Positions 49,101-62,873 of a stretch of 64,000 bases of DNA are shown here, in pieces; position 1 is the first letter of the stretch, and the number at the start of each line of letters is the position of its first letter. Under the pieces are notes generated by a model. It was not told the DNA's origin. It ran no database searches and was given only the letters and a program-made list of their open reading frames with translations. A program made the translations under genes and the position numbers. Origin of the DNA: Callaeas wilsoni (Eukaryota > Chordata > Aves > Passeriformes > Callaeidae); the NCBI GenBank assembly GCA_013398955.1, contig VWPU01004870.1, positions 81,115 to 145,114 on the forward strand, in the 5' to 3' direction.

Positions 49101-49702
49101 GGGCAGCTGTGCCAGAGGCCATGCCCTGGCTGGGTGGCACTGGTGGATGTCCCTGCTGCCTTCTCCTCCTGGGCAGCTGTGCCAGAGGCCATGCCCTGGC
49201 TGGGTGGCATTGGTGGATGTCCCTGCTGCCTTCTCCTCCTGGGCAGCTGTGCCAGAGGCCATGCCCTGGCCGGGTGGCATTGGTGGATGTCCCTGCTGCC
49301 TTCTCCTCCTGGGCAGCTGTGCCAGAGGCCATGCCCTGGCTGGGTGGCATTGGTGGATGTCCCTGCTGCCTTCTCCTCCTGGGCAGCTGTGCCAGAGGCC
49401 ATGCCCTGGCTGGGTGGCATTGGTGGATGTCCCTGCTGCCTTCTCCTCCTGGGCAGCTGTGCCAGAGGCCATGCCCTGGCTGGGTGGCATTGGTGGATGT
49501 CCCTGCTGCCTTCTCCTCCTGGGCAGCTGTGCCAGAGGCCATGCCCTGGCTGGGTGGCATTGGTGGATGTCCCTGCTGCCTTCTCCTCCTGGGCAGCTGT
49601 GCCAGAGGCCATGCCCTGGCTGGGTGGCATTGGTGGATGTCCCTGCTGCCTTCTCCTCCTGGGCAGCTGTGCCAGAGGCCATGCCCTGGCCGGGTGGCAT
49701 TG
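49101..49702. repeat. 70-bp minisatellite, 8.6 near-identical copies
   Basis: Unit starts lie every 70 bp from 49101 to 49661, each beginning gggcagctgtgccagaggcc and ending ccctgctgccttctcctcct. Only isolated substitutions occur (ggcac in copy 1; ccgggtgg in copies 3 and 9). A detached 27-bp piece of the unit recurs at 49767-49793. The unit contains no stop in any of six frames, which explains overlapping long frames on both strands; none has protein similarity. Confidence 0.97.
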
Positions 49703-49793
49703 CTCATGGCTGTGTTGTCCCCTGCAGGGGAGCAGCCCCTTGCTGTCCTGTACCCAGGTTCAGCCATGGATGTCCCTGCTGCCTTCTCCTCCT

Positions 49794-52700
49794 CCAGCCC
49801 TGCTGCTGGTCCCCTCCTGGCAGGCTCAGCCTGATGGTGCTCGCTGCTGCCTTGGCTCTGCTCTCAGGGCTTTGTGAGGTGTCAGGCAGCCAGAGGAGGA
49901 GCAACCTCATCCCTTAACCATCTCATTTGCTTCCTCCTTTAACCTTGAAAAAAGAGGTTCATCACCTTACCAGACCTGGGAGCGGGGACCTGCTGCAGAT
50001 CTGCCACAAGCACTTTGATGCAGGATGACCTCTGGCTCAGCAGACCCCTATTTTTTGATCAGGACTCCAAGGAGCTAATTAATATAGTCATTGCAATGCC
50101 ACATCATATTAATTTTAACTTAATCAAGAACAAAGGATGTCTGCACTGCTGAACTGAGCAAATGTGGTCTTAATATGTGGTAGGACTTCTGTACCACCTT
50201 GTTCCCTTGGAGAATTTGTTTAATAAGTCCATAAGTATTTGAGTATGTTCAATAAGAAATTAACCCACTTGCCCATCCTATTCAATGATTTTTTTCAAAA
50301 CCATCTTATAAAAATGCAGCTCACACAGCTGCTGGGAAAGTTTAACTCATTGCTCGCATCACTATTGATTCCTCCTGCAAAGCCCTTACATTTTATCCCC
50401 ACGGGAGTAATTTATACATTTTAATATACTCATTTAATTCAAAAAAAGAAACTCAATCCTTTGAGTTACCCGTGTTTCATTTTTTATTTCTGTCAGTCAT
50501 GGGCTTGTGACACTGTCATACTTGTTCCTTAAATCCAAGTGTGTCAAGTTTGATAAAGTGTAGTAGGCAGAAGAAGGATAGGTTTAGACTAATAAAGAGA
50601 TTATTTGACCTCAAGGTACACTGATGGGGAGCTGTGTATGCCTCAAGCACTTAATAGACTGCACTTACTAACCCTAGGAGCAAACTCTGCTTCAGGATTG
50701 TCTCCCTCACACCTTGCAGGTGTTTCCTGGCCAATGCAGGATGGAAAAATCCCTTGGAAGGGAAGGAAAAAGGCAGGAATGTGGTCAGTAAGTATCTCAG
50801 AGTGCAGCAGTCCCGAGGAGCCAGGCACACGGCCAGCCTGGCACTCTGAACCCAGCCTGGAGATCAAAGCATGCCAGGAAACAAACCTTGTAACACCTGA
50901 GGCTTCAGGAGGCTGAGAGGAGCTGCAGAGAGAAAAATACTGAGGAAAAGAAGCAATAAAGTAACCAAGAAGTTCACTTTTCCTTTGGGATAAGCCCTTG
51001 TTTTCTCCCTTGAAAGCCTGATTGAATTTTCTTTGCTCCCATCCTCAGCAGCCCAAGGGGCGGCTCCATCACAGCCTCCTGCCTGCTCAGCCTTCACGGA
51101 GAAAATCCATCAGCAGAGTGTGTGGATGGGGAGAGGGAAGCAGAATTGTCCACAACACATCCAGCACTCGTAGAGCTTGGGCTGACACCATAAACCTCAC
51201 TAAACAGGTTAATTTTCCCCCAGAAAAGAATTCCTCAGGGCACCAATGATGGAACTTGCCACCACTTTTCCCTTCAGCAAGTCATGCAGATGAACAGAGC
51301 TGCAGAGTCCACTCTTAGCTCCCTCACTGTTAGTTGGGTCTGCAGTCAACAGGGGGACAGTGTTTGACTTAAATATGGCCTTTAATTTATTTATAACTGC
51401 ATATCCACCCCTCAGCATCATATTTAATGCAAATAACATCCAAGTGAAATCTCCACTGAGAGGCACATTATGAAGATTAACAGCCTGGCTTTTCTATTAC
51501 TCTGGTTTATACACTGTGGATTTGTGCCCTGTGCTTTGTAGGCAAGTGCTGGCAATATTTGAATCCAGAAATCTATATCTAAGCCTGCTGTTTTGCAAAA
51601 ATCAGTGTCCAAGAGCCTGCTTGTGATTCCACAGCCAAAGAAAAGGGCTGGAGGCTTGAAAACCTCTGGGAAATGCTGACATCCAGGTAGGTGAGAACCT
51701 AGAAAGGCTATTTTTGCTGGTCATGCAATAGGGCATTGGAGAGGGGTTTATTTCTTTTAATCATATAACCCACTTTTCTTTTAAACAGGCTGTCAGGAAA
51801 ATTAATCTCACCAAGTTTAAGATGATACTGAACATATTCTCATGCCCTGAAATTATCTGGAGCTGGTTTATTCCTTTGGATCTTTATGTGGTGAATTTTT
51901 CAGGTGTAATGCCATGGGCTCAGCACCTCATAACAGAATTTGCTAGTAGGTTTGCGTGGGTTTGAGTCTGTTTTGGGTCATTCTGTGTTCCTCCCTCTGT
52001 TCCCCTTTCCTGGAGGAGAAATGTGACCAACACTATGCTGTAAAATGTGGCCAAAGCTGTTTGTTGCCCCACCAGAGTGGTGCCACTTGTTCCCTGTGCC
52101 ATCCTACAGATACTGGCTCTGCCACTGCTGCACTTGTTGCTTGCTAAGAGCTTGTCTCCTGTGGCAAAGGGGAAGGGAAATCTCTCCCCTCCTTTCTCCA
52201 AGAGAGTCAGGCTCCAAGAGAGTGAGGCAGTGGTGAGACTCCCAAGGGCAGCTGTTTCTTGAGGGCAGTGTTGGAGTATCAGAAGGGAATAACCAGCCCA
52301 GCTTTAACTGGAGAGGGGTCAGTGCACTGGCAGCATGGCCAGAAACACTGCCTGATCTGATGGTTGGTTTCCAAGAGCATGCTGGAGCCGAGGAAATACC
52401 ATTTATTCTTTAGTATCTAGCAAGAAAGGGAGTTTGTTTGAAGACAGAGCACTAGCAGCTGCAATAGCTATTTTTCTGAGTCAAAGGAAACAGCAGAAGC
52501 CTATTAGACCTTGTGTCACTGCTGAGTACTCTGCTTGGGAGCAGCAGAAAGCTCGGGGAATTTCCAGCTGAGCTCCATTATGGATGCATTTTCTCTCAGT
52601 TCATCACAAGCCAAAGTATGGGGGTGTCACCGACGGTGTGTCCCAGGGCAGTGCTTCCAGTGAGAACAAAACCACAATTAGCCAAAGAAAAGGGCTTTTC

Positions 52701-54459
52701 CAAGGGAACAGGGCAGAGAGGGGGTAATAACAGCAAACCACAGAGAGGCTGGGGCTCCCAGCACCCGGTGCCCGAGCTCAGCTCCCAGCCACAAACCCTC
52801 TCTGCTCCTCCCAGATCCCATCAGGTCCCACTGGTACTTCCATGGTCTCTGTTTCAGCAAGGTTTCAGCTTGGTGCAATCCCTCGCCAGCCTGCTCTTTC
52901 AGTTCCCCCTCTGCAGGGTGGTTCCCACCGCGTGAGGGGGAGGCTGGCAGCTCAAGGAGATGCTTGGAAGGAAGATAAGTGCTTCAGGTTAAAAACAGGG
53001 ATGGGGCTTTAGCATAGAGCTGTGCCTGAGGGAGCTGCTCTGCTTCTTTATAAGAAAGAGCAGGCCTCTCGCTCACCAGTGATATTAACCTTAGGGGTCC
53101 TGTAGGAGAAGAGAAGGAAGATGAAGCATGGCAGGAGCCATTTATTTTTGAGAATGAGATGCCAGCTGCATTACTGCTTTGCAGCTCTATCTCTTCCCAG
53201 CAAATGAGCCTCCCACCCCTGTCCCTCCCTGCCTAGCCCGAGTTCCTCTGGAAGGGGCTAGAGATGTGATCTGCAGGGAGTGGCTTTATGAGAGGGAGAT
53301 GAGGCAGAAGGTCTTTCCCTTTCATGATTGCTTTTATCTTCCCTCTTCCCCCTGTTATCAATGGAGATATTGCAAGAAAGACTGTTACAAAGATAGTGAA
53401 CAGGCAGAAATAAAGCTTGCTGGTGTCTTCATTACTTTAAAAAGAGTGCGCTTGGGAAAGGGAAAATCGCTGGTCATACCCTAGAGGTTTTCTCACATCG
53501 TGTAGTCCCGTGCTAAACTTCATCCCTTAAATATTGCCCAGGCAAAAGTTGCTTTTAAGGGCCCTCAGGAGCTGCTCCCCTCATTGCAAGGTTGTGTCTC
53601 TGCTCTTGCATAAACCAAGTTCAAATAATGTTTCTGTTTTCTGCTCCCAAGGTTGCTGGTTTTTCCCCCCATGAAATAATGAAAAACTTTGTTAAACTCA
53701 CCAGCTATTCAGGGAAAGATGCAATTTACTCAGTTTCAATTAAAAGAAAACACCCAAAGCAATAAGAACCACACTGGCAGCCTGTAAGAAGCAGAAGCAA
53801 AGAGGCAAGGGCAGAAACAGGGCAAGAAATGACAGTTTTATAAACCTCCTGCTGGGTAGGGATAGAAGAGGTCTTTGTGCCTGCAAAACAAAACTGTTTT
53901 TTCTGTAAAGCAACTATTGACGGGAGCTCTACAACTGCAGCTGGAGCTGTGCACAGCAGCCACACGCCTGCAAACAGACTGACTTCCTCCCCACTGAATT
54001 CAGGAGAGACAGGCAATGCTTTCCCTCGGTGCTCTAAACCAAAGCTGTGCTCTCAAATTCAGGAAAAAACCCTAAAACATTCCTGGCGATTTTTCAGAAG
54101 GAGTTGGTTCAGGGGATTTGCAAGACTTCTTTTTTCCCCCAGTTTTACAGGGCTGCAGCAGCGTGGCTGTGCCAGGGGCCTTTTGCTGGGGCTGTGTCTG
54201 TCAGGGTGCAGAGCCTGATTTTCCACGAGGATTTGCAGTAACAGCTTTCCCGAGCCAGCCCCCTGACAGCAGACAGGAGCTTGCTTAAAAGGCCACGTGC
54301 ATTGATCGGGCTGTGGAGATTATCTTGGCTTGTGACCTGTGGGTACCGTTGAGACAAGATTGAAGCACAGCTGAAAATCTTCCAGGCATTAATTCCTTTC
54401 CAGCATTGGGCTTCTTTCCTCTTTGGAAGGCTGCTCCACACCTCAGTTCCTTACACTTT
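49794..54459 (+). other. NTSR1: NTSR1 intron 1, middle part
   Basis: Ordinary intronic sequence with no repeats I recognise and no exon compatible with NTSR1 or with another gene. Confidence 0.6.
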
Positions 54460-54600
54460 TGAGAGTCAGCCTCTGCTCCCAGGCAGCGAGTGATAGGACG
54501 AGCTGAAACAGCCTCAGATTCCACCAGGGGAGGGTCAGCTTGGATGTTAGGAAAAATTTCTGTACTGAGTGGCTAAGCAATGATGATTCTATGAAAACCT
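54460..54600 (+). repeat. CR1 LINE internal fragment
   Basis: ctcccaggcagcgagtgata, ggacgagctgaaacagcctc, caccaggggagggtcagctt and ggatgttaggaaaaatttct form a diverged CR1 segment in sense orientation. It is cut off before the usual 3' terminus. Confidence 0.8.
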
Positions 54601-54976
54601 TAATAGTTTGCAGATTTCCCCCTATTTCTGTCCTACAAATTCACAAATTTCCGAGCATGCTTGGAAAACCTGCCCATGCTCCATGGAGCCGTCGCATCGA
54701 CTGCCTGGGTCACCCTCTCCAGAGCCAGCACCGCTCAGGAGCAGCGCTGCTCTCCTGCCGAGACTCAGCCTGTGGCTGGGGCCTTTCAGGTCAGCATCTG
54801 AGCAGCAGAGAAACCACTCAGGTGGAGAAAGAGTCTTTCTGCTTGGCTGCCTTCACTTATAAACAGACACCAGTGGTGGGGCAAAGCTGCGTTCCTTCCT
54901 GGGAGCTGGGTGATCCCAATGCTTGGGAATTGCCCAGGAATGGGTCTGGCAGTCAAAGACCTCTTCACCAGTGGTG

Positions 54977-55114
54977 AATCAGAGAATCACAGAACGGTTT
55001 GGGTTGGAAGGAACCTTAAAGACCATCTCATTCCAACCGCCTGCTGTAGACAGGGACAACTTCTGCTAGACCAGATTGCTCCAAGCCCCGTCCAGCCTGG
55101 CCTTGGACACTGCT
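54977..55114 (-). repeat. CR1 LINE 3' fragment
   Basis: aatcagagaatcacagaacg, gtttgggttggaaggaacct, taaagaccatctcattccaa and ccagcctggccttggacact form the reverse complement of the CR1 3' end. It lies 380 bp after an oppositely oriented CR1 piece. Confidence 0.92.
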
Positions 55115-58100
55115 GTGCCCAGCACCCCGAGAGGCTGATGGGGAGAAAATCCCCCAACCCTTTCTGGGAATGAACTTGATGAAAATTATTACCAGCAACC
55201 GTGAAGAAAGAAGCCTTGAAAAATTACTTTCCAGGCTGTGGCAGTGGTTGTTTTGACAGAGTTTTGATGCCTTTATTCAATATTCCATTGAAGCTTTGCT
55301 GGAGATAAGTGATCTCATAGAAAACAGGGCTTTTGTGTCTGGTCACAAAGAAATGAATTGCAAAGACTGCTGAGGGAAGTAGAGTACTTATCCAGGGAGA
55401 CAAGAATTTCAGCTGAAAATAATCATGGCTGTTTAATTTATAATTCTGGCTGCAACAATCAGAAATCTGCCTTCATCCAAGCTGATTGGGCTGGAAATGG
55501 GGCAAACAGGTGATAAAATGTGGACTGGTCACCCTCAAGAAAACAGCTTGTTCCAAGACTTACTCATCAAATGCTTCCAGCTTCTCTTTCTGCTCACAAC
55601 GTGGTGTGCAGCAAAAGCTGGGATGTTTTTAGGAGCACATGGTTAAGGCAGTAACGTAGATGTGAAGTGGAGCTGCTGCCCTGCCAGCCTCTCACAGCTG
55701 TTGGATGAAGTTTTGTGTTTAAATTGTTTTAAGGTGAAAGAGACAAACTTGCCTGGAACACCCGCACCAAGCCCAGCAAAAAAATGGACTGATTAAATAA
55801 ACAGAGATTTCCCTGTTATTAGTGCTGTTTAGATAACTTTGAAATGCTTATTTTTCAAAGTAAATGAATTACATAACCCTTTCCCCTATTTTTGGCTCGA
55901 GAAGGAGTCGGTGAATTTTCTGTTTCAGAGCAGAACATTTGTGCTTTTCACCATGATTCAGGGAACAGTTTTTTAGTCTGAAGCTGGTGTGTGGATGATT
56001 CACAGTGACACATTTTGTGTTGGCAGCAGGCCCCGCCTCGAAAGCCTTGATGCACCGTGTGGTCCCGGCTGTGCCTCTCCAAAATTTGGGCTTGGAGCTG
56101 CACTGAGTCTGGGGGAACCAGGCTGATCTCTGGACCACACCAGAGTACGAGTTGGCATCAGAGCTGGTCTGTGACAGCCTTTCTTGTTAGAGTGCGTCCT
56201 TGTGAAAAATTACATGGGTTATTTTACTTCCAGTTTTTCCTTTCTTCTGTTCTACTTTCCATCATGGTTTACATGATGTTCTCCTCCATTTTTGATGCTT
56301 TCTGGATATCTTTTGGTATGGAGCTCTGGGACTTTTATTCCTTCTTTTCTTAAAGCAAAACAAGCAGTAGTATTGGAGTGTGGGCTGGGTCTGCTTCCCA
56401 GAAGGCTGTCCTTGCTGCACTGGAAGGAAAATCATTTCCCACCCTAGCGGTCCCTGGCTTCCATCACTGAAAGTGAGAAGAGATGGAATGGTGCAAAAAG
56501 TGTTGCGCAAACTGTGCTGTTTAACTCTCCCTTTAGTGTGTGATCCATCAAAGTAATTACATGCAGCTCAGGAGCCTCAGGCTGCTGCAACAATGGCATT
56601 CTCCTGTAGCTTTTCTATTTCCATCTAATTAAAATGTTATTGTTTCATTCATGTTAGTTTGCATTTTAAATAAGCAGATAGGGACAGAGTGGCTGATTAG
56701 TAACTTACTCTCTGTGTGAGTAAAGATAAGCACTAATCACCCTGTCATACTTGTGCTTTCCTTTTCTTTATGCATCTCCGACATCAAATTGCAAAAGAAG
56801 GGGAGAAAGAAGCTGGGTTTTGATGACACTGATTTATTTCCTCTGTTGGGTGTCAGGAGGGGAAGGTGACATGCCCTTGCCCACTGCCTGGGTAGTCACT
56901 GTCTGCACGAGTTGCATTTTGAGGAGTGAAGGAATGTTCATCCCAAAGCAAAGCTCTGCTTTGGAATTTAACTGGCTTCCATCTCCTGTTAACTTTAAAT
57001 TTTGCTGTGTCTTGTCACCTGCCTGTTTGCTGCGTCAAGAGAGGCCAAGGAGGAGAGCAAGGCTGGGCACGTGTGGAAACATCCCCTTTGGAAGCATAAC
57101 TGGAAACAATCCTCTCCATTAAAACGTGGCGTGGCTCAGCGGCGCCTCGGAGCTGTGATTTGCTCCCAAACCAGGCAGGATGCAGCGGACACCATCCCCA
57201 CCACCCTGGGGAGGCTCAGCAGCTCGGGCTCCACCAGCCCTCCCCAGTGCCCGGCCACAAAGCCCCTCGGCCACGGAAATGATGCTCGGTGGAGGTTTGA
57301 GCAGGTGAGCTGGGAGCAGAGGTGTGGTACCCAGCCCGGCTGGGGCCGAGGGGGCATTCAGCTGGAATCTGGCCATTTAAAACATCCCCTGCTCCAAGGG
57401 TTTCTGCAGCCCTGGAGCACGTGTGCTTTTGGAGGGTATTTTTAGCAAACTTCGGTTTACTGAGGGTCACAGAGAAGTAGAGCATCAGCATCTGGAGGAG
57501 CTGTCATTCCGCTTCCAGTCTTGCAGGAGTAACACATTGACTTATTTATGAGAGCAGTCAGCTCCCCTCTCCCTGTGTGTAACAATCTGCTTTACCTCTC
57601 CCAGCTCAGAGAAATAATTTTATTGTCAACCATTCTGTGCCCTTAATAAAACCTTAAAACAAGTTAAGCAAGCTTTGAGGGAAATGGAAATGTTCCCAGA
57701 TTTTATTTTATTTTTTCATTCTTTCCAAAATAACCCACTCTTTCACTGTCTAAACCAGCAAGCAGTAATCACTGCCCTGGCCAAAAGGAGGGGGAGGAAA
57801 CTACTTATTTTACAAGACAACATCCAAATACTTTGCACCCAGTAGGAGAAGCTTGATCTGTTAGTTGGAAAATGCCCGTGTCAAGAATGACTAATCTGAG
57901 ATCAAAATGATACCTGGAAAACGAAGATACTCAATGCTCCCTGCAGAGAAAGATCCATCAAAATGAAAGGACAGACTGTTTCCTCCTCCTTTGTTTCAGT
58001 CCATTTTCTTCATTTCTACTTTTTTTTTAATTTTTTATGAGGGCGGGAGAGGCAAAATACGCTGAAGGCACTGGTGGGTCACGTTTGAAAACAAAGTTGT

Positions 58101-60520
58101 CTTGCTGTCACAACCTCTGCACCCAAATGCTGAGCCTCACGAAAGCGCTGATGCTTTGGGAGAAATCTTGACCTTCTCTGCCATGGCAGGAACCCAGAGA
58201 AACGTTGGGTGAGCAGGCTCCAGATGAGGTCAGAGCAGGTGGGCGATCCCCAGGGGCACGTTGCTCCCAGTGGTCATGGGCTGGATTCGCTGCTTCTCCT
58301 TCCTCCTCCCTTTCTGCTGGAGATGTTCCTTCTGCACGTGGGAGAATGATGGGCTTTGTGGTTTCATAGTGAAATAATCTGTTTTCAAAGGAGAAAAAGA
58401 AGCTTGGGTCAAACCAAGAAGAATGAATTAAGAAATTTAAACAAAGCAATTAATTTGGGGTTGACCTACAGCACTTAGTGTGCAAATTAAGTTTCTAGTT
58501 CGAGCTGAGGTGGATCACTTTGCTTCCTTTTGGTCTCATAACCCATCTTTTTCTTCTTTCTTTTTTAGATTAGGACAATTCTGAAATAAAGCAGAAGTTC
58601 AGCATATTTTCTTATTTAATATTTTGAAATGAAATGTGTTAGTGTTTCCAAGGAGAAAACAAGTGTTTATTTGAAAACAGTGAAATAGTTCAACATTTCC
58701 CCCTTTTTTTGCCAGTTCTGTATATTGAATTAAGACAAGTTGCTTTTGGTTTCTTTCCAAAAATTCATTTTGCATCAAATTCACCACTCTCTTAAGATTA
58801 TTTGTCTATAAGTGCTGTGTTCCTAAGCAAGGGCTGTGTCCTGGGCCTCCAGGTTTGTAACTCTCCATCCTTCTGCCTCAGTCTTCACTGTGTGACTGAT
58901 TCAGCTGCTGGAGCTTGAGCCAGGGACCTCCAGAAGTACAAGCACAGGGTTCTACCCTCAATTTAGAGGCTTCCTTCTGCAGGAGGGGTCCAAAAACACA
59001 CTGCAAAAGCTGTTAGAGCAGCTCTAAGTTACAGCAGATACTCAACACTCATAACACAGGTGCAGGAGGATTCAAGGACTACAAGATTTGCTTTCACTTT
59101 TTCATTTTATTAGTTTACTTTTTCCAATTGCCTTTAGTCAAGGCAATTAGAACTACTTCAGCTATTAGAAACCCCTTGCAGGACAAAAACATTTTTCAGT
59201 TGTTTTTATAACTAGTACTCTCACATCTCCTCAGTCCCTGTCCTTTCCATTGCCTTACAACAGCATGTCATAACTCCTTAAATGCACAAAGCTCTTAAAT
59301 TCTCCAAACAGATCTTCCTGGTAATATTTTTGTACAGCTTTCACTGTGTCGCTGTGATGAGTCAAAGCACATCTGATTTGGCTTCATCACTCCCTGAGCC
59401 AGGTTCCACTACTTTTAAGCATTTTAATTAATGCATAATAAATAAGTTAACTGATACCTAGGTTGTCCTGTAGAAGCTGGGCACAATCTTCTTGGCATTC
59501 TCTCTTGATTCATTTTGTTTGAAGTATCTGTCTTCAGTGTGTCTTTTTTTTAAAATTTATTTTGCTTTTGCTCCTTCACTGCTAAAGATCAGATGATTTT
59601 CCTTGTCTGTGTCACATGTACACGAGAGAGGTCCTGGAGGAAGAGTGTTTAATAAGGTCTCTAATTGGTTCTAAATATATTCATTCAAATACCACTCAAG
59701 TGGCTGGTGCCTCTCCCTCTTCATGTTTGGTTTGTGCTTTTTATTTTGGTTCTCGGGTTGTGAGACTGGCTGCATTATTAAAGATCAGACTAATCCCTTT
59801 TTTTCATCCATAGGATCTCTGCTTTACCAAAGGCTATGCAGCAAAGCAGAATTTCTGAATGCCTTTGCAACAACAGAGGTTGTTCTTCACCTGTGAAGTT
59901 TTGACACACTCGAATTAGATTTGAACTCTACCTTTGGAGTTAAAGCTGGTCCATGCATGTATTCATGCAAACAACCATTTTTTCATGCAAAAATGGCTTT
60001 ATAATTACACTGGAAGGGCTTTTTGCAGAGCCAGCAGCTTTGTCTGCTTGTAACAACTGCAGCTGCAGAGGCCTGGCTGTAGCTGGATGCCCAAAGGTTT
60101 GGGCTGAGTGAGGAGGGACCTGCACTTCTCAGCTCCTTTGTGTAAGCTGTGAACCTGGAAAAGTGGCTAAAGTTGCCATAGACCTGTCATTGTAGCACTT
60201 TTTCCAAATGAGGCAGTGCCAGGAAATAGAAGGTAACATGAGTGAGGGCTGTAAGTAATGGAGCAAGAGGCAGCAGCGTGTTAGCCATCCCCACAGGAAA
60301 ACATCCGCAGCAGTGAGAGAGGGATGCTCAGCAGTCCCCCTGGGCTGGCAGAGACCTGGCTTTGGCACTGTCCTTGTCTCCATCACTCACTTGTTGATTG
60401 TAAACAGCAGCTCAGCAGGGAACTGAGTTTTGGGAATGTTTAATTTCTATCTTAAACAAAATCTGGTGATGTCTGTCTGAGCTGGTAACTAAATACAGCC
60501 TAAATGGAGGGAATGACTCA
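55115..60520 (+). other. NTSR1: NTSR1 intron 1, third part
   Basis: No exon or RNA gene recognised. It holds one of the two twin hairpins (59126-59148) and an oligo-T tract near 58020-58040. Confidence 0.6.
59126..59148. repeat. Palindromic hairpin, copy 1 of 2
   Basis: A 23-bp inverted repeat: a 9-bp stem (AATTGCCTT/AAGGCAATT) around a TAGTC loop. The 19-bp core TTGCCTTTAGTCAAGGCAA is identical to the one at 61269-61289. Confidence 0.9.
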
Positions 60521-60706
60521 CGTGGTGAGGCCCTGGCACAGGGTGACCGGAAAAGCTGCAGGTGCCCCATTCCTGGAAGTGTTCAAGGCTGGGTTGGACG
60601 AGGCTTGGAGCAACCTGGGATGGTGGAAGGTGTCCCTGCCCGTGGCAGGGGGTTGAAATGACATGGTCTTTAAGGTCCCTTCCAACCCAAACCATTCCAT
60701 GATTCC
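60521..60706 (+). repeat. CR1 LINE 3' fragment
   Basis: tggtgaggccctggcacagg, gtgccccattcctggaagtg, ttcaaggctgggttggacga and the terminal accattccatgattcc form a CR1 3' end in sense orientation. Confidence 0.94.
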
Positions 60707-62873
60707 CACCAGCTTTACCTGCAGTGCTTTACCTTTCCCATCCTTTAACTGCAGTAGGCATGAAGGAAGCAGCATTTGCCTCCTTGCTAGCATCTAGTTT
60801 TGAAACCAATTAAAAGACAGGAGACAATTAGAAGGAAAATGTGCCATGACTCTTCTTTCCTTGCCCACGGTGCTGCCTTTGCTGAGCACCGCTTGCCCGA
60901 GACTTCGTGAGTCACTGCTACACAAGAGAGCTCAGAGTTCAGTGTAAAACCAGCACTTTTTTTCTCACACACTCTTATTTAATATCCCTCCTCCTCCTTC
61001 AGCACTTCCAGTGCCAGTGGAATAATTGAGAACATGGATGTTTTAATTTCCATGACTCGGTTTCCAAGTTGGCAGCACACGGCAGCAGAGGAATCACTTC
61101 TCCAAGGTACTGCAAATTCCTTTAAACAACCATGACAAGGCCCAATTCTCTCTGCATTGGCGTAAAGGCCGGCTTTTGTCGTTAAATCCAAATTTTGCTT
61201 CATTCATTTATAATATTCATGCACTCAGTCTGCCAGCCTGGCATTTCAGCTCCCCTGTGGATGTTTTTATTGCCTTTAGTCAAGGCAATATTGCACAGGA
61301 GTTAGATTGAAGCATGGAAAGTCAGACTCTCCAGAGTCACTTGAAGGCTTCATGTATAAATAAACCTTGCTAGAAAACAGAAAAAGTCACAGTGGAAATG
61401 CTTGGGAAGAAGAGGTTTAGGCCAGACCTAGTAATTTTCTGCCTCCATCTATTTACCTGAAAAACAGGAATAATAAAAACTTTCTTGTACCCAGAAGGAA
61501 ATGGATGATTTTGCTTAATGAATCACTTAATATCTTTGTCCATAAAATGATGCATAAATTCATCATACTTCCACCATTTCAGCGCTGTGTATGCTATTCT
61601 CTCTCCATGAAAATTCATTGCAGTACCTAAATGCTGAGTGCTAATGAGAATTCTCTGCACTTAAAGGGCTGAAATTAAAATACCGCAATTACCAAAGTAT
61701 CTTCCATTAGATGGAATTATTTATGAGAACTTGTCACTTAAAAGACTCTGAGATTTTACTGAATCAAAAATCAAGAAGTTTCAGGCCATTGTCATGTCTT
61801 TTTTTCTGCCAGACTGACACAGGATCATCTCTTCTACGTTGCCATGAGTTATTTGGGAGATCCAAGTCCAGGTTTTCTTATGAGTCTTCTCTAACCATTG
61901 TGGAGTCTCTCCAAACAATTCAGAGCTGATTAGCTTCATTTCACCAGTTTTATGCTCATCCTTCTCATCTCTGGTCATTCATGGAAAGTGAATCTGGAAG
62001 GTGTTTGTTGTCCTGGATTAAAATTAGTCCCAGGTACTGACCAGAGGGAACATCACCTCACCAAATAATTACATTTTTCAGCTTTTTTGGCAGAAACAGA
62101 CCTGAAATTGGCATCCCTGATCATTTATGGTCCATCTCACATTTTCAAAGCTTGGAGTTTCTAAGGCTACACTCAGATGCCAACTGAATGGGGCTTTACT
62201 GCAAGCAATTTCTTTTCAAATGGAAGAGGTAAATAATATCAGAAGTGAGCCTGTCATCCGTTGTGAACTATTATTTTGTAGGCAGAGAAAATACCTTTTA
62301 TTAAAATAATCAACTGAAATGGAAAGCAAGCCAACAAAGTAAAGATCTGAGTGAGTTTCTGGGAAAGCAGGTCCTTCTTTGATCTCAGGTAGGAGCAGAC
62401 ACCTCGGTCCTGTATCAGAAAATCAATCTCTCCATGTAACTGTGGTGCAAAGATGCCCCCACAAGAAGCCAAGGACACTCCTGGCAGCAGCAGAAGTACA
62501 GTTGAGGTACATATTTATTGTCCCTGGGGTGGGGGTGAGCTGGGAGTGTCAACATGCCATAAAAGCAGTGTTGTATTCCATCTTGTGTTAGTTAAAACAT
62601 TGGCAGTGGCTCATCTCAGAAGTAGATGTTTGTGCTTAAAATAAGTTCCTTGGTTTAAGGGTAGAAAGAGTCCCAGTGTATCTCGATTTATCTTTTGCAA
62701 ATAGAAATGATTGTAAGAAATGGATAGCGATAGTGCTGGTTCTCTGTCCCTGTCTTATTGTTGAAAGAAGAAAAAAGACTGGAGAAACTAATTACATTTG
62801 AAGAGTATCTGATATAAAAAAAAATTTGAAGAAGTCATCAGTCACTGAAAAGAGGAGAATGTTTCATTATGAA
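60707..62873 (+). other. NTSR1: NTSR1 intron 1, fourth part
   Basis: AT-rich intronic sequence holding the second twin hairpin at 61269-61289. No exon recognised. Confidence 0.6.
61269..61289. repeat. Palindromic hairpin, copy 2 of 2
   Basis: ATTGCCTT-TAGTC-AAGGCAAT, extendable by one further T/A pair on each side (61268, 61290). The 21-bp core, loop included, is the same as at 59127-59147, while the flanks are unrelated. Confidence 0.9.

Noticed and set aside
49001..49917. Overlapping frames of 184-283 codons on both strands
   Set aside because: They are translations of the 70-bp minisatellite. Because the unit length is not a multiple of three and the unit lacks stops, all frames look open.
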